Assembly: GCF_001673535.1 (NCBI RefSeq)
Contig: NZ_LZLY01000104.1
Span: 1 to 64,000, forward strand
DNA length: 64,000 bases
Reading direction: 5' to 3'
Source: Mycobacterium sp. 1081908.1
GTDB lineage: Bacteria > Actinomycetota > Actinomycetes > Mycobacteriales > Mycobacteriaceae
Part shown: positions 48,953 through 57,092 of the stretch, piece by piece
Numbering within the stretch: position 1 is the first letter of the stretch
Layout: every line of letters starts with the position of its first letter
Position numbers and translations under genes: made by a program
The notes under the pieces: model-generated
Seen by the model: only the letters and a program-made list of their open reading frames with translations
Told to the model about the DNA's origin: nothing
The model's database searches: none

Positions 48953-50020
48953 ATGTATCTAGGGGTCATCGTCAATCCGCTCGCGCGCAAGAATCGCGCG
49001 GCGAAGCACGATGTCGCGGCCGACATGCGCCGCATCGTCGGTCCGTGGGGCGAGGTGCACGAAACCACCTCGGTATCGCAGCTGCGCGACACGGTCGGGC
49101 GGCTATACCCGCGGGTCAGCCACCTGATCAGCGACGGCGGCGACGGATCGCTGAACTGGTTGATCAACGAAACCCGGCACTGCGCCGACGATCCGGACCG
49201 CTGGCCGGCGTTCGTGCCCAGCAATGGCGGCAGCGTCAACGCCGTCGCTCGCAAGGCGCGGGTGCGGGGGAGACCCGAAGCGGTTCTGCGCGCGCTGGTC
49301 GCCGCGGCCGAGGCGAATCAGCCTCCGCCCGAGACGTTTCTGGACACCTTGGCGCTCGACGGCGAAACTGCGGACGGCGCGAAGTTTTATCGGCTCTGCT
49401 TTGGCCTGGCCGCCGGAGGCGTCGGCAACCGGTTCTACGACAAGTACTACGACAACCACACCCATGGCCGGGCGGACGTCGTTCGCGTTATGGCCCGCTC
49501 GTTCGGCGACTATCTGAGCAACAAGGTGGTCCCCGGGCACTCGAACAAGTCCAACTACGCGACCCGCCTGTTCGCTCCGACCCACGCGCGCGTGGTGATC
49601 GACGGCGTCGAGGTCCCGACGCGGACACACACGTTGCTGCACGCCGGCGCGATCGACCTGCACATCGGCGCCGGTTTCCGGCTGTTCCCGAAGGCGTCCG
49701 AACCTGGCGCGCTGCACTTCCAAGCTGGAAACCTGAGGCCCTCGAGGATCATTGCGCACCTGCCCGCGGCGCTCCGCAACGGAACGCTTCCCGGTGATCT
49801 GGTCCGCGACGTCAATGGCGAAGAGATGATCATCGAGGCCGAGGATGAGCCGCTGTCGCCGATCATCGATGGCGAGCGTTTCGACGGCATCGTCCGGCTC
49901 GTGGCCCGCGCCGGCCCGCGCATTCGCATCGCACAGGTCGGTCGTCAACTACCACTCGACGCTCGCCCGCTCCGTGAGGCGATGTCGCGCGGCATCGATC
50001 CGCAGCGTTCGGATTCCTGA
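48953..50020 (+). CDS. Diacylglycerol/sphingoid-type lipid kinase family protein
   Basis: This 355-residue protein has the DAGK catalytic-domain pattern: VIVNPLARKN at the N terminus, SDGGDGSLNWLIN (a GGDGT variant with Ser for Thr) and PSNGGSVNAVARK where GTGN is usual. The altered phosphate-binding motifs mean that ATP use is not certain. C-terminal beta-rich blocks (VVIDGVEVPTRTHTLLHAG, LHIGAGFRLFPKA) fit the second domain. The family phosphorylates membrane lipids such as diacylglycerol or polyprenols. No partner genes are adjacent. Confidence 0.8.
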   Translation: MYLGVIVNPLARKNRAAKHDVAADMRRIVGPWGEVHETTSVSQLRDTVGRLYPRVSHLISDGGDGSLNWLINETRHCADDPDRWPAFVPSNGGSVNAVARKARVRGRPEAVLRALVAAAEANQPPPETFLDTLALDGETADGAKFYRLCFGLAAGGVGNRFYDKYYDNHTHGRADVVRVMARSFGDYLSNKVVPGHSNKSNYATRLFAPTHARVVIDGVEVPTRTHTLLHAGAIDLHIGAGFRLFPKASEPGALHFQAGNLRPSRIIAHLPAALRNGTLPGDLVRDVNGEEMIIEAEDEPLSPIIDGERFDGIVRLVARAGPRIRIAQVGRQLPLDARPLREAMSRGIDPQRSDS

Positions 50021-50036
50021 CGACGCGCCTGCGGCG

Positions 50037-50297
50037 CTAGCGCCGGGCCTGGATGGTGCGCGTGATCTGCGAGGCGAGTTTGGGGTCGCTGAGCAGTTGG
50101 TCGACGAGCGTGGCGAGAACCTCTTGCCCGGTGACGCGAGCGACACCGAGGCGGTCGGCGGCTTCGCGCTGCCAGATATCGAGGGCGCGGTGCTGGGCGG
50201 GCGTGAGGTCGACGGTTCGTCGTGTTCGGGGATTCCGCGTTCGACCGACCGCGAAGCGATCGGTCGGCGCCGCTGCCATGCGGTCCGGAGTACTCAT
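50037..50297 (-). CDS. Small probable ribbon-helix-helix-type protein
   Basis: From ATG 50297 the product is 86 residues; a start at 50366 is possible, but a TATACT -10 (50353-50358, minus strand) would place transcription start downstream of it. The basic N terminus (FAVGRTRNPRTRRTVDLTPAQ) is followed by helices HRALDIWQREAADRLGVARV and GQEVLATLVDQLLSDPKLASQIT. This suggests a short strand plus helices of a DNA-binding dimer. It is not confidently assigned to a family. It is convergent with the lipid-kinase gene. Confidence 0.6.
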   Translation of the reverse strand: MSTPDRMAAAPTDRFAVGRTRNPRTRRTVDLTPAQHRALDIWQREAADRLGVARVTGQEVLATLVDQLLSDPKLASQITRTIQARR

Positions 50298-50352
50298 CAG
50301 GGGTGACTTTCTCGTCGTAACCAGGACGCGGTGGATCAGTAAGTCAGTTTCA

Positions 50353-50358
50353 GTATAT
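50353..50358 (-). promoter_or_regulatory. -10 element TATACT for the small gene
   Basis: On the minus strand TATACT closely matches the mycobacterial -10 consensus. It sits about 56 bases before the ATG at 50297, which supports the shorter start. No clear -35 is seen. Confidence 0.4.
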
Positions 50359-50480
50359 CCGTACATGTTGAGGCCTGCCGGTGTCGACGTGCTGCCTCGG
50401 GCGCCGGACGGACGGGCGCGGGGGAGTCACGGCCACCCATTTCGCCCGCGGTGCGAATGTCGGCTGCGCTTTGCCCGGGC

Positions 50481-50742
50481 CTTTTGCGTAATGGAAATAA
50501 ACGCGCAAAAGAGTCGATATTTGCAAAAACCCGTTTTCCGTTCGGTCTATCGGAAAAACGCCATTGGTCCGAGGCCTCATTGACTACGGAGCCTCGTATG
50601 TCCGTAACTCAGTATCGGCGTATCCTCGTACTACCTGGGCCTATCCGGGACAGGCGGTGTACTGAGGTACTGATGCCTCAATCCAGCTAGGCGAATTCCG
50701 GCGCGTACGAAAACGGGCAGGATGTGGGATGGATCACCCACA
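50481..50742. other. Hairpin-rich spacer before the FAAL operon
   Basis: The 585 bases between 50298 and 50882 contain no supported gene and are lower in GC than the flanks. Five inverted repeats follow one another. CTTTTGCG/CGCAAAAG at 50481-50511. CGTTTTCCG/CGGAAAAACG at 50532-50560, with one bulge. CGAGGC/GCCTCG at 50570-50596. TGAGG/CCTCA at 50663-50680. TGTGGG/CCCACA at 50723-50742. A short direct repeat GTACTGA also occurs twice near 50659-50674. It may be a structured leader RNA, a small RNA gene or a regulator-binding region. Confidence 0.45.
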
Positions 50743-50882
50743 CCTGTGAAATCTATGTGCGGCGTCGAAATAGCTTTGCGTGACGGCGATTAACGGCGCT
50801 ACCGTGAATTGCGAGGTAACCAGTTCTTCTTTTGATTTCGGCTTCAGACCGGCCATCGACGTGGAAGGGGAGTGACTCCTCG

Positions 50883-53800
50883 ATGGAGACGCTTATCGAT
50901 TACCTGCGGATGTGGGAAGCGCGGCAACCGGACCAGACCCTCTTCCGGTTCGTCGACGCCGACGGCCGCGAACTCGAGCGCTACACGTACCGGAGCTTCG
51001 CGGAGCGGACGCGCGAGCTGGCCGCCTACCTGTCCACGGAAGCCGGGCTGAAGCCGGGGGATCGCGCGCTGCTGGTCTACGCGCCCGGGCTGGAGATGGT
51101 GGCCGCGTTCTATGCCTGCGCACGCCTCGGAGTCATCGCCGTCCCGGTCAGTCCGCCGCTGCCCATGGCCTTCGAGTCGGGGCTGGCCAAGCTCAGCTTC
51201 GTCGCGCGCGACTGCCAGGCCAAGGCCGTGCTGTCGACCAAGGAACTCGAGCACACCTTCCGCCAGCTGCTGGACCACCGACAGGGCGCTTTGGCGTGGC
51301 CGGACGCCGAGCGGCTTCCGGAGCTGCCGTGGATCCCGACCGACGCCACGCGCGACTTTGGCGGCGCCCCCGTCGCCGACAACCCAGGCCGGGTGCTTTT
51401 CCTGCAGTACACGTCCGGCTCCACCAGCGACCCCAAGGGCGTGGTGGTGACCCACGCCAACGTCATCGCCAACGCGTCGGCCTTCCCCGACAGCGAAGTC
51501 GTGGTCAGCTGGCTGCCGCAGCACCACGACATGGGTTTGATCTCCGCCTACCTGTTCGTCGTGGTGATCGGCGGCAGCACGCATGCGATGTCGCCGGAGG
51601 ACTTCCTCAAGCGACCCTCATCCTGGCTGCGGCTCATCAGCGAGGTGCGCGCGACCCGCACGCCCGCGCCGAACTTCGCGCTGGAGTACTGCCTGCGCGA
51701 GGACAAGCTTCCGGCGTCGCAGATCGAGGGCATCGATTTGAGCAGCCTCGAGTCGATGCTGATCGGCGCGGAGCCGTTGCGGGCCAAGACGTTTACCCGC
51801 TTCCGGGAGCGCTTCGCCCCCTACGGCCTGCGGCCCGACGCCGTCACCGGCGCGTACGGCCTGGCCGAGAACACCCTGATCGTCTCCGTGCGGGGCCGCC
51901 AGACGCTGGCCGTGAACAAGCGGGCCCTGCTACAGAACGTGGTGCGGGTCGAAAAGGCGCTGCCGGAGAACAACAACCAGGCCCCCCTGGTGAGCAGCGG
52001 CAAGCCCGCGGCGGGGACCGTGGTCCGCATCGTCGACCCCGATTCCCGGCAGGCGCTGGGCCAGGGCAAGGTCGGTGAGATCTGGCTGGACGGACCCTCG
52101 AAGGGGGGTGGTTACTGGCACCGCCCCGATGTCAGCGCGGAAACCTTCGGCGCTCGCATCGCCGGCGACGACGACCACACCTATTTGCGCACGGGCGATC
52201 TCGGCTTCCTCTACGAGGACGAGCTGTTCGTCTGCGGCCGGACCAAGGACCTGATCATCGTCCGCGGCGTCAACTGCTACCCGTCGGACATCGAGGCCGT
52301 CGTGGAGCGGTCGGCCCCGCAAATCCGGCACGGTTGCGTCGCCGCCTTCTCGGTCGAACGCGACGAGGAGGAGGCGCTGGTCGTGGTCGCCGAGGTGCGC
52401 GACGGTAACGATCTGCCGGACGGCAAGGCCCTGGCGCGAGCGATCCGCCGGCACGGCCACATCGATCCGCACACCATCGTGTTCGCGCCGCCGCGCAGCA
52501 TCCCCAAGACGACCTCGGGGAAGATCAGGCGCTCGCAGACCCGCCAGCTGTGGCTGGACGGCAAGCTGCCCGCGCTGGCGAGTTGGGTTAACCACACGGC
52601 CCACCACACCCACAACGGGCCGGACGCCAGCGCGGGCCCGCTTGCCCGCTTCCGCAATCTCATCGAGAGCTACGACCTCACCGGGTACGAAGAGTGCTCC
52701 TTCGCCGATCTCGGGATCGACTCGCTGGCCCTCGCCGAGCTGCGCGCGGACCTGCAGGCGCTGCTGGAAGAGCACGGCGCGGGGGAGTTGGCCGAGGAGG
52801 TCAACACGCGCCTGCTTCAGCGCCTGACCGTCGCCGAATTCTTCCGGCTCATGCGGCAATTCGGCGATCGGTCCGGCCAGCCCGTGGAGACCCTGCGGCG
52901 GGCGCTGGATCAGATCTCGGCCATGTACGAGGCGCAGGAGACCGAGCAGATGCGCGCCGACGCGCGGCTGCCGCTGCCCGCGCTGCCGGTGGCGCAATCG
53001 GGTCGCGCGAGCGACATCCTGCTGACCGGCGCGACCGGCTTCCTGGGGCCGTTCTTGGTGAACAGCCTCCTGGGCCAGACTTCGTACACCATCCACGCGC
53101 TGGTCCGCGCGACGGATGCGGCCCACGGCCTGGACCGGATCATCGCCTCGCTGCACCGGGCTCAGCTGTGGTCCCCGGCCCTCGAAGCCGAGGTCCGGTC
53201 GCGGGTGCGGGTGGTTTGCGGTGACCTCGCCGAACCCCACCTGGGTATCGGTGAGGCGGGGTTCCGGCGGCTGGCCGAGAGCGTCGACGCCATCCTCCAC
53301 AACGGCGCCCTGGTCAACTACGTCAGGACGTATGACGCCCTGCGCGCCGCCAATGTGGTTGGCACGCATGATCTTTTGCGCCTGGCGATGACCGCACACC
53401 GAAAGACCTTCCACCTGGTCTCCAGCACGTTCATCTACGGCTGGAGCACCGAGCCCGTGGTCGGGGAGTGGGATGCCAACACGAAGATGAGCGGCCTGGA
53501 TTTCGGCTACTCGCAGACCAAGTGGGTCGCCGAGCAGTTGGCGCTGGCGGCGCAGCGGCAGGGGCTCGATGTGCGCATCTTCCGGCCTTCGCTGATCTCG
53601 CCCACCAGGGCGGGCTTCGGGAGCGAGGACGACATCCTGGTGCGCCTGACGGCGTTCATGATCGAGCACGGGGTTGCCGTCAACGCGCTCAACCAGCTCA
53701 GCATGCTGCCGGCGGACCTGATCGCCGATCACATCGTCGCGCTGATGGATCTGCCGGCCGAGGCGGGCAGCGTTTTCAATATGACCGCGGATGACTACTA

Positions 53801-54134
53801 CAACCTGACCGACATCACACGGATCCTGTCGGAACGCTTCGGCTACCGCTTCGACTACCACGACATCCCCTCCTTCACCGAGCAGCTGAACCGGCGGTGC
53901 AGCCCGCGTGATCAGCTCTATCCGCTGGTCGATTTCCTCACCCGCTCGGCGGACAAGATTGCCGCGATGCGGGAAAAGCGTTACGACAACACCCAATACC
54001 GGCACGCTCGCACGCTGGCCAAGGTCCATCTGCGGGAGCCGGCCCTGGCCAAGACGGTCGAGAATCTCGTGCGGTTCTTGCGTCAGGAAGGCCTGATCAC
54101 CGAGGCTGAGGGGGAGGCGCAACGCAGTGCTTAG
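50883..54134 (+). CDS. FAAL-ACP-thioester reductase (fatty acid activating/reducing enzyme)
   Basis: From ATG 50883 (AAGGGGAG site) the product is 1083 residues with three parts. Residues 1-570 are a fatty acyl-AMP ligase: TSGSTSDPKGVVVTH, SWLPQHHDMGLISAYLF, PNFALEYCLR, AYGLAENTLIVS, GRTKDLIIVRGVNCYPSDIE. An acyl-carrier domain follows with Ser at about 614 (LGIDSLALAEL). A C-terminal SDR-type reductase runs from about 710 to 1075, with TGATGFLGP (about 714) and YSQTKW (about 876). The expected chemistry is activation of a free fatty acid as acyl-AMP, loading on the built-in carrier, then NAD(P)H release as aldehyde or alcohol. The layout resembles carboxylic acid reductases, but with a FAAL-type first domain and no polyketide synthase nearby. 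It heads a four-gene operon. Confidence 0.92.
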   Translation: METLIDYLRMWEARQPDQTLFRFVDADGRELERYTYRSFAERTRELAAYLSTEAGLKPGDRALLVYAPGLEMVAAFYACARLGVIAVPVSPPLPMAFESGLAKLSFVARDCQAKAVLSTKELEHTFRQLLDHRQGALAWPDAERLPELPWIPTDATRDFGGAPVADNPGRVLFLQYTSGSTSDPKGVVVTHANVIANASAFPDSEVVVSWLPQHHDMGLISAYLFVVVIGGSTHAMSPEDFLKRPSSWLRLISEVRATRTPAPNFALEYCLREDKLPASQIEGIDLSSLESMLIGAEPLRAKTFTRFRERFAPYGLRPDAVTGAYGLAENTLIVSVRGRQTLAVNKRALLQNVVRVEKALPENNNQAPLVSSGKPAAGTVVRIVDPDSRQALGQGKVGEIWLDGPSKGGGYWHRPDVSAETFGARIAGDDDHTYLRTGDLGFLYEDELFVCGRTKDLIIVRGVNCYPSDIEAVVERSAPQIRHGCVAAFSVERDEEEALVVVAEVRDGNDLPDGKALARAIRRHGHIDPHTIVFAPPRSIPKTTSGKIRRSQTRQLWLDGKLPALASWVNHTAHHTHNGPDASAGPLARFRNLIESYDLTGYEECSFADLGIDSLALAELRADLQALLEEHGAGELAEEVNTRLLQRLTVAEFFRLMRQFGDRSGQPVETLRRALDQISAMYEAQETEQMRADARLPLPALPVAQSGRASDILLTGATGFLGPFLVNSLLGQTSYTIHALVRATDAAHGLDRIIASLHRAQLWSPALEAEVRSRVRVVCGDLAEPHLGIGEAGFRRLAESVDAILHNGALVNYVRTYDALRAANVVGTHDLLRLAMTAHRKTFHLVSSTFIYGWSTEPVVGEWDANTKMSGLDFGYSQTKWVAEQLALAAQRQGLDVRIFRPSLISPTRAGFGSEDDILVRLTAFMIEHGVAVNALNQLSMLPADLIADHIVALMDLPAEAGSVFNMTADDYYNLTDITRILSERFGYRFDYHDIPSFTEQLNRRCSPRDQLYPLVDFLTRSADKIAAMREKRYDNTQYRHARTLAKVHLREPALAKTVENLVRFLRQEGLITEAEGEAQRSA

Positions 54135-54174
54135 CGTGTCGCCGCGCAACAGCCGAGTCACCAGGGGGTCCACG

Positions 54175-55083
54175 ATGTTCACGGTCGATGACCAGGCGAC
54201 GGGTCCACACGACGCATCCCTCGATCACGAGCGGATCGTCCTGCAGGCGCGTGACGTCGATTTCGACTGGGCGACGCTGCCGTTCTACTATGTGCCCAAC
54301 GAGCCGTTCACCACCCACTTCTGCAACGTGCTGCACCTGCTGCTGCCGGCGGGCGAGGAATTCATCGTCGAGGCCTTCAAGAACACCCTGCCGCTGATCA
54401 AGGACGATCAGCTGCGCCTGGACGTGCAGGGGTTCATCAGCCAGGAAGCCATGCACTCCCAGGCGCACTCCGGGGTGCTCGGGCACTTCGCGGCCAAGGG
54501 CATCGACGTCACACCGTTCACCGACCAGATGGCCTGGCTGTTTCAGCGGCTCATCGGTGACCGGCCCCGGTGGAGCCGGCGACGACGGGAAAGCTGGTTG
54601 CTCGAACGGGTTTCGATGGTGGCGGCGCTCGAGCACTACACCGCCATCCTCGGTGAATGGGTTCTCGACACGCCGCAACACGACGCCCTGGGCACCGACC
54701 CGGTGATGCTCGACTTGCTGCGCTGGCATGGCGCGGAAGAAGTCGAACACAAGGCGGTCGCGTTCGACACCATGAAGCACCTGCGCGCCGGCTACTGGCG
54801 CCAGGTGCGCACCCAGCTGCTGGTGACGCCCGCGTTGTTGTGGTTGTTCATCCGCGGCGTCCGGTTCATGTACTCCGTCGACCCAAACCTGCCGCCGGGC
54901 AGCAAGCCGCGCTGGCGCGACTACTTCCGCGCGGCGCGACGGGGGTTGGTGCCCGGCCCATTTGAGTTCCTCGGGGTCATCGGCGCGTACTACAAGCCGA
55001 GCTTTCATCCTTCCCAATTGGGTGGGGTGGGACGCGCGGTCGACTACTTGGCCAGGTCACCCGCTGCGCGGGCGTCGCACTGA
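54175..55083 (+). CDS. Diiron-type metal-dependent hydrolase family protein (PF10118-like)
   Basis: ATG 54175 (CAGGGGG site) gives 302 residues; GTG 54127, overlapping the upstream stop, is an alternative. It matches the predicted metal-dependent hydrolase family with ferritin-like helices. Carboxylate/histidine ligands are visible as GEEFIVEAF, QEAMHSQAH (ExxHxxxH), LEHYTA and WHGAEEVEHKAVAFD (EExEH). Such an E/ExxH/E/ExxH set normally binds two irons. A hydrophobic segment (VTPALLWLFIRGVRFM) suggests membrane contact. In this operon it could oxidise, hydroxylate or shorten the fatty aldehyde or alcohol made by the first gene, with electrons from the last gene. The reaction is inferred. Confidence 0.85.
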   Translation: MFTVDDQATGPHDASLDHERIVLQARDVDFDWATLPFYYVPNEPFTTHFCNVLHLLLPAGEEFIVEAFKNTLPLIKDDQLRLDVQGFISQEAMHSQAHSGVLGHFAAKGIDVTPFTDQMAWLFQRLIGDRPRWSRRRRESWLLERVSMVAALEHYTAILGEWVLDTPQHDALGTDPVMLDLLRWHGAEEVEHKAVAFDTMKHLRAGYWRQVRTQLLVTPALLWLFIRGVRFMYSVDPNLPPGSKPRWRDYFRAARRGLVPGPFEFLGVIGAYYKPSFHPSQLGGVGRAVDYLARSPAARASH

Positions 55084-55094
55084 GGGTCCGGTCA

Positions 55095-56012
55095 ATGACC
55101 CAGTCCACCAAGGTAACCGCCTCCGACGGTGTCGCACTGGCGGTGCACGCCTACACCGACATCGACGCGCGGCGCGCGACCGTCCTCGCCGTCCACGGCT
55201 ACCCCGATAACCACCACGTGTGGGACGGGGTCGCCCAAGAACTCGGCGACCGATACAACTTCGTCGCCTACGATGTGCGCGGCGCCGGTGAATCCTCAAC
55301 GCCGACACGCCGATCCGGATATCGGTTCACCCAGCTGGTGGACGACATCCGCGCGGTGATCGACAGCCTGGGGGTCGACGCGGTCCACCTGTTGGCCCAC
55401 GACTGGGGGTCGATCCAGGCCTGGGCGGCGGTCACCGACGAGTCCGTGATGGGCAAAGTCGCCTCGTTCACGTCGATCTCGGGTCCGCACCTGAACTACG
55501 CGGGCCGGTTTCTGCGATCACCGCGCACCCCCCGCGCCGTGGCCGATGTTGTCAAACAAATCCTGGCCTCGGCGTATATCTGGTTCTTTCTCTGCCCGGT
55601 CGTGGCGGAGTTGGCGATCCGGTCCCGGGCTACCGTGAAAGTCTTTGCGGCCGTAGAAAGCATCGGGCGGCCACGCGGCGGCGCTCGGCGGCGCGCGGCC
55701 ACAACCCGCTCGATCGATGATTACCTGCACGGGCTCAACCTGTACCGTGCCAACATGCCCGGGCCAATCCTGGCGCCGCCGGCGCAGCTGCCGGAGACAC
55801 GCATCCCGGTGCAGGTGCTGGTGGCGCGCCAGGACTACTTCGTGTCGCCTGCGCTGCAGCGGTTCACCGGCTCCATACCGCCCGACAGCAGGATCGTCCC
55901 GATCGAGGGCGGCCACTGGGTGGTGGCTTCGCATCCCGACGTCGTCGCCCAGCTCACCAGCGACTGGGTCAACTCGGTCGTCGCGTTCGACAGCCCGAGG
56001 AATTCGTTGTGA
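55095..56012 (+). CDS. Alpha/beta hydrolase with aspartate nucleophile
   Basis: This 305-residue protein starts at an ATG 11 bases after the previous stop. It carries HGYPDNHHVW (oxyanion HGxP motif), the nucleophile elbow LLAHDWGSIQAW with Asp in the nucleophile position, the acid region VARQDYFV and the catalytic histidine in EGGHWVV. An HDWG elbow is typical of epoxide hydrolases and haloalkane dehalogenases, not of serine esterases. In this operon an epoxide-opening role on an oxidised lipid is plausible. The Arg-rich stretch GRPRGGARRRAATTR around 190-205 is unusual. The stop overlaps the next start (GTGA). Confidence 0.85.
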   Translation: MTQSTKVTASDGVALAVHAYTDIDARRATVLAVHGYPDNHHVWDGVAQELGDRYNFVAYDVRGAGESSTPTRRSGYRFTQLVDDIRAVIDSLGVDAVHLLAHDWGSIQAWAAVTDESVMGKVASFTSISGPHLNYAGRFLRSPRTPRAVADVVKQILASAYIWFFLCPVVAELAIRSRATVKVFAAVESIGRPRGGARRRAATTRSIDDYLHGLNLYRANMPGPILAPPAQLPETRIPVQVLVARQDYFVSPALQRFTGSIPPDSRIVPIEGGHWVVASHPDVVAQLTSDWVNSVVAFDSPRNSL

Positions 56013-57085
56013 CACCTACTATCTGGAGCTCCAGACCCGCCGACCTCTACGGCCGCCGCCGGCGCGACCGGAGCTACACGGCGCTGTGGGGCGTGGGCAC
56101 ACTCTTCGGCGGCTTCGCGTCGGCGTCGCGATGGACGCCCTCACGGATATCGCCGGTGCGGCGGATCACCACCGCGTCGGTCATCGGGCGCGAGCCGCTC
56201 ACGCCCGACGTGGTCGCGTTGACGTTGGCCGACCCCGACGGCGGATTGCTGCCGTCCTGGACGCCGGGGGCACACATCGATGTTCGGCTGCCGTCGGGTC
56301 GCCGCCGGCAGTACTCGCTGTGCGGTCCGCCCGGGCGGCGCACCGACTACCGGATCGCCGTGCGCCGGATCGCCGATGGCGGCGGCGGTTCCGTCGAGAT
56401 GCACGACGCCTTCGACGTCGGCGACACGTTGGAGTTCGAGGGTCCGCGCAACGCGTTCTATCTCGTCACCGACGAACGTGACATCTTGTTCATCATCGGT
56501 GGGATCGGGGTGACGCCCATCCTGCCCATGATCCGGCTCGCGCAGCAGCACGGAATCAATTGGCGCGCAATCTATGCCGGCAGGGGCCGCGCCCACATGC
56601 CGCTGCTGGACGAGGTGCTGGCGGTGGACGCCGACCGAGTCACCGTGTGGGCCGACGACGAGCAGGGCCGCTTCCCGACCACCGATGAACTGCTCGCCGG
56701 CGCCGGCCCGAGGACGGCGGTGTACGTCTGCGCGCCAACCGCCGTGCTCGAAGCGGTTCGTGCCGCCCGGAACGCGCACGCCGACGCGCCACTGCACTAC
56801 GAGCGGTTCAGCCCGCCGCCCGTCGTCGACGGTGTCCCGTTCGAGCTGGAACTGGCGCGGTCGAAACGGGTCATCAGCGTGCCGGCGAACCGGTCGGCGC
56901 TGGCGGTGATGCTCGACCGCGAGCCGGCGACCCCGTATTCGTGCCAGCAGGGGTTCTGCGGAACATGCAAGGTCAAGGTGCTGGCCGGTGACGTCGATCG
57001 GCGGGGACGCACCGCGGAGGGCGACGACGAAATGCTGGTCTGCGTCTCCCGGGCGAAAAGTGACCGCGTGGTGATCGATGCCTGA
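56009..57085 (+). CDS. Flavin/2Fe-2S oxidoreductase (phthalate dioxygenase reductase type)
   Basis: This 358-residue protein (GTG start coupled to the hydrolase) has a flavin-binding barrel with RQYSLCGPP, a nucleotide-binding domain with IIGGIGVTPILPM and YVCAPTAVLEA, and a C-terminal plant-type ferredoxin domain. The ferredoxin domain has the C-x4-C-x2-C set CQQGFCGTC, with the fourth cysteine in EMLVCVS. It passes electrons from NAD(P)H to an oxygenase. The natural partner is the diiron protein two genes upstream. The N-terminal extension (about 1-45, with a short hydrophobic part LWGVGTLFGGFASAS) is longer than in soluble relatives and may dock to the membrane. Confidence 0.9.
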   Translation: MTPTIWSSRPADLYGRRRRDRSYTALWGVGTLFGGFASASRWTPSRISPVRRITTASVIGREPLTPDVVALTLADPDGGLLPSWTPGAHIDVRLPSGRRRQYSLCGPPGRRTDYRIAVRRIADGGGGSVEMHDAFDVGDTLEFEGPRNAFYLVTDERDILFIIGGIGVTPILPMIRLAQQHGINWRAIYAGRGRAHMPLLDEVLAVDADRVTVWADDEQGRFPTTDELLAGAGPRTAVYVCAPTAVLEAVRAARNAHADAPLHYERFSPPPVVDGVPFELELARSKRVISVPANRSALAVMLDREPATPYSCQQGFCGTCKVKVLAGDVDRRGRTAEGDDEMLVCVSRAKSDRVVIDA

Positions 57086-57092
57086 CGGCGCG

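Noticed and set aside
50451-50690. 79-codon plus-strand frame in the hairpin-rich spacer
   Set aside because: It has no ribosome site, no recognisable motif and its frame crosses several inverted repeats; non-coding structure is a better explanation.
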